From: Nissolia schottii
Lineage: Eukaryota > Streptophyta > Magnoliopsida > Fabales > Fabaceae
Length of the DNA: 64,000 bases
Assembly: GCA_003254905.1 (NCBI GenBank)
Contig: QANU01020509.1
Span: 37,662-101,661, forward strand
Reading direction: 5' to 3'
This document shows, one piece after another, positions 61,002 to 64,000 of the stretch. The notes below the pieces were generated by a model. That model searched no databases and had not been told where the DNA came from. It saw nothing but the letters and a program-made list of their open reading frames with translations. Numbering within the stretch: the first letter of the stretch is position 1; every line of letters starts with the position of its first letter. A program made the position numbers and the translations under genes.

Positions 61002-61905
61002 GCATTACTTTTTGCAGCATTTTATTCAATTATATTTATTAATATAATTTTATTATTTAATTTTTCTTTTTAAAGAAACCTTAATCTAAAGAGTCCCTAG
61101 GACTCTCCACATTCTCATCTGAATAATGTGAGAGAGTTTTGCTGACATTTTCCTTTCTATTTTTTGTTGGTAAAATGTCATATATCAATGATAGACTTGC
61201 CTGTGTATTTTTTCATCATAAAAAAATAAAAAATAAATATTAAAATAAAATAAAATATGCAATTTTTAATTTTTCAAAAATAATCATAACAAAGTATTAT
61301 TTTTGTTAATAACTTAATTTCTTAATATAATAATATTCTAAAGTAAAAAAACTAATATATATATATATATATAAAGGTATTTCTTGAGAGAAGGGAGAGA
61401 GTTTAACTGAATATATAACATGTACTACATAACAAGCAAGAGTGTATAAATTCAATATGAATCAAAAAGACATTTTCAATAAAGAATTGAAACTCTAAAG
61501 TTGTAAACTGTTGGAGTATGCCCATGAAGAAACAGATCAAAAGATAAGTCTGAGCAACGTGAATATCCTTTATGTGAGAGGAAAATCAAATTTTCATTCA
61601 TTGATTTTATCATTAAGAAACCAAAGTCCATATCCCAAAAAAGTTTGCTCAACTTTGTTATGTATATCACTAATTCTCTTGCTTAGTATGTGATAGTAAG
61701 ATCATAAACAGAATATATGACATCTGACCAACAAAAAATAAATAGAAAAATGTCAGCAATACTCTCTCACATTATTCAAATAAGATGAGAGTGTAAGTGT
61801 AGAAGAGTCCTAGAGACTCATTAGATTATGATTTATTTTTAAAAAAATTAAATAATAAAATTATATTAATAAATATGATTGCATAAAATGTTATAAAAAG
61901 TAATG
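61002..61905. mobile_element. Fold-back element with arms of about 190 bp
   Basis: The left arm (61002-61190, starting CATTACTTTTTGCAGCATTTT) and the right arm (61715-61905, inverted CATTACTTTTTATAACATTTT) match along their length, including 'gactct..ac..tctcatct', 'aatgtgagagag' and 'ttgctgacattttt'. A central loop of about 525 bp has no coding signs. No target duplication is clear. Non-autonomous DNA element. Confidence 0.75.
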
Positions 61906-62146
61906 TTCGTAAACATGAGTATTTATGAATAAACAGACCTAACAGGCTTTGAAATGAGCTATTCCCTTGCAGTGTAGTGGAGTGTAACAGAAACGGTACC
62001 GTTTCGTGAACCAGGACCACATGGCAGCCACGCCTTTCCCTCGAACTATACAATAGCCTCAAATCAGTGCCGTCGTTCATTCATCTACTGCTAATTACCA
62101 AGCACAAAAAAATAGAGGACAGCATAATTAACAGACCATAATATTA
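61906..62146. other. Spacer downstream of the PMD gene
   Basis: Probable 3' untranslated region of the minus-strand PMD gene. It includes the self-complementary 'aacggtaccgtt' (61991-62002). No other feature is seen. Confidence 0.4.
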
Positions 62147-63978
62147 CTACTTGGAATTAGGAAGTTGGGTCTGTTGCAAAAAATGATTCTTGGGACCAAA
62201 TTCCGCTGCGTCAAGCTCAGCGACCACTCTTTCAAGCTCACGGATCCGGTTCTCAAGATTAGATGCTATGTCAACAACACAAGTTGGACCCTTCATCTTG
62301 GCTAGATCTTCTGTTTGATCATCTTCCATGGTGCTTTTCGATCCGCTAACGGCACCCTTACCCTGAGCAGGACTGCAGACTCCACCAGCCGTTGATGCAG
62401 CCGTTTCGACACCCACACTCGATGATGGAAGAGACAAAGCCTTGCTGCATCCACCTACCGCTGCATCCTCATCACATCTAACTTCCCCAGAAGAACTCAA
62501 TGATAGCCCATAAATTGTCATCTGATCTGCACCAGAATCCCTCACTTGATCATTTCTCTCAAACTTGGGATCAAAATCAACCACTACCAGCCCTGAGCTG
62601 CATACACAATCATCATCATCAACCTTCTTTCTTGTATCTCCTCCGTTGCCTAGCTTCGATCGATTCCACCAATCATAGTACCTCGACGTAACACCAGGCT
62701 GGCACCGGCAGGCACGCTCGCACAATGCATTGTACAAATTGTATCCATTATTGGCTCGCTATAACTAATCCAAGGATCGACATTGGATCGAGGAGCAACG
62801 ATGCCCGGAATGTCCTGATCCATCCCGAACTGCATCGCAACGCGGTGCGGGAGGTACTTCTGCACGCATCCCACGCCCACCAGCTCGGAGGCCCTCAAGC
62901 AGCGACCGAAGGACCTCAGCTCGCTATCCACGGAAGGGTTGTCACATTCCCACATGTCCCTTTCATTGCGGAGCTTAATCGGCGGCGAGTTCTCGTAAGG
63001 CCGCCACAGAAAGCAGTTCCTACCTCCGGCAGAGTCAAGAATCAATCCCAAGTTTTGATTTTTCGGCACTCTTACTCCGTCCCATCTCGCCAGCCTCGGC
63101 TGGCCGTGTTTAATTGCACGCGGCGGCGGCGGCTGAAGTGCCGGAAACCTCTCCAAGGCCCAGGCTTGGACCAGCTGAAATGGGGCCCAGAGAGAAACCC
63201 TCAGCGCTGACGCGTCCGCATCACCGTTGATGCGGACGCTGCCGGTGAGGAGACTCAGGTCCCTGTAAATGCTTGCCAAAACGGGAGGTGCCAGCGCCAT
63301 TCTCGTCCCTCTGGCTAGATGGATCGCAATTGGGACGACCCGTTTCAAAATGGTGAGGAACCCGCTGGCGGGGAACACGAACCTCGACAGCCACAGGGAC
63401 AAGAACCCCTCGTGCTCCACCCTGCTCTCGTCTCTCGCGAAGTGCGCCATCCACGGCAGATGGTTGGCCCTCTTGGCTCTGCTTCTGACGAGCGCTCTTC
63501 TGATCGCGATCAATTCCGCTTCTGCCTCCATCTGCTCTCGCTTCTCGAGAGGGGCGGAGAAGATGTCCCCGAGAACAGAGAAGCCGCCGCAAACCTTCAC
63601 GTCCTCCAACGTGACGGTTGCTTCGCCCCAGGGGAAGACGAACGTGTTGGTTTCCGGGCACCACCTGTTCGCGAGCTCCAGGATCAGCTCGTCGTTCCTG
63701 TGGATTTGGCACGTGGAGGCCTTGATCGCTTGGTCGATTCCTGCTTCTACCCACACGTGCTCGTACTTGGGCCTCATTCGTATCACCCACCTTTCCCACT
63801 CTTTCTGTGGCATTAGCCATCCGTTGTATCTCACTTCTGGCAGCAGCTTTGAAGGAGTGGAAGAAGTGGATGCTTCAGATGACAGAGGATGAGGAGGTTT
63901 GATGCAACTGGCGATGGAAGGTTTGAGAAAATAGGCGGTTCTGCGAGCTGGGTCTCCGCCAGCTGAGGGTGAAACCAT
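62147..63978 (-). pseudogene. Plant mobile domain (PMD) protein, frame interrupted
   Basis: From the ATG at 63978 a minus-strand frame of 442 codons carries a PMD (PF10536) domain: VEAGIDQAIKAS, then ELANRWCPETNTFVFPWGEATVTLEDV, GGFSVLGD and, further on, LFPxxLQ-like ERFPALQ and NVDPWISYSEP. The expected continuation, in which a R(Y)xxWW motif follows, lies in another frame: VTSRYYDWWNRSKLG and a Ser/Asp-rich tail ending in an ENRIRELERVVAELDA coiled coil (stop at 62147). The switch falls near 62737-62750. The second frame has no ATG of its own at its start. So there is one frameshift or an assembly error. Arabidopsis relatives (MAIN, MAIL1) act in transposon silencing and meristem maintenance. 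Role here is inferred. A real intact gene is possible if the base count is wrong. Confidence 0.75.
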
Positions 63979-64000
63979 GAGCTCTTCTTCTCTGACTTCG

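Noticed and set aside
63221-63892. Several open frames on both strands opposite the PMD gene
   Set aside because: They are antisense or out-of-frame shadows of the PMD coding sequence.

Overview
The window looks like nuclear DNA of a eudicot, most likely a legume (weak lean, from repeat style only). It is AT-rich and intron-rich, with plant-specific gene families (dirigent protein, plant mobile domain, SOSEKI, GT14 glycosyltransferase). Retrotransposons fill most of it, largely long LTRs nested in one another. There are no bacterial-type operons, no CRISPR arrays and no convincing rRNA or true tRNA genes. Four isolated N bases (4043, 9262, 23923, 35578) sit in or next to low-complexity sequence or element junctions and probably mark gap fills.

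Layout. 1-3077 is nested LTR debris. 3078-19374 holds three same-strand copies of a roughly 2-kb host-derived module ('module A') with glutathione-S-transferase-like exon relics. All three share one old SINE insertion. They are interrupted by a 2.2-kb LTR retroelement, a 3.3-kb solo LTR with a 5-bp target duplication, a terminal-inverted-repeat element carrying a 265-bp satellite, and another long LTR. 19375-22478 is a pair of LTR pieces facing each other in inverted orientation. 24236-31579 (+) is a ten-exon chloroplast GDT1-like (PAM71/CMT1) Mn/Ca transporter gene. 31960-35835 is a fossil LTR element, a decayed hAT transposase and a Stowaway MITE. 37691-42923 (-) is a four-exon GT14 glycosyltransferase. 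45114-50330 is three stacked LTRs. 51945-52989 is a short hAT element with perfect 8-bp target duplications. 55049-57424 (+) is a two-exon hydroxyethylthiazole kinase (thiamine salvage). 58281-59039 (-) is an intronless dirigent protein. 60476-60910 (-) is a SOSEKI gene fragment. 61002-61905 is a fold-back element. 62147-63978 (-) is a plant-mobile-domain gene interrupted by an apparent frameshift.

The five protein genes look like unrelated housekeeping or developmental loci (plastid ion transport, Golgi or secretory glycosylation, thiamine salvage, wall lignin patterning, PMD silencing or development) rather than a pathway cluster. The most unusual content is non-genic: LTR copies that carry different short-motif arrays in their 5' halves, the SINE-dated duplication of the GST-like module, a satellite growing inside a DNA transposon, and a 51-bp ungapped echo of the kinase splice acceptor and exon inside its own intron.
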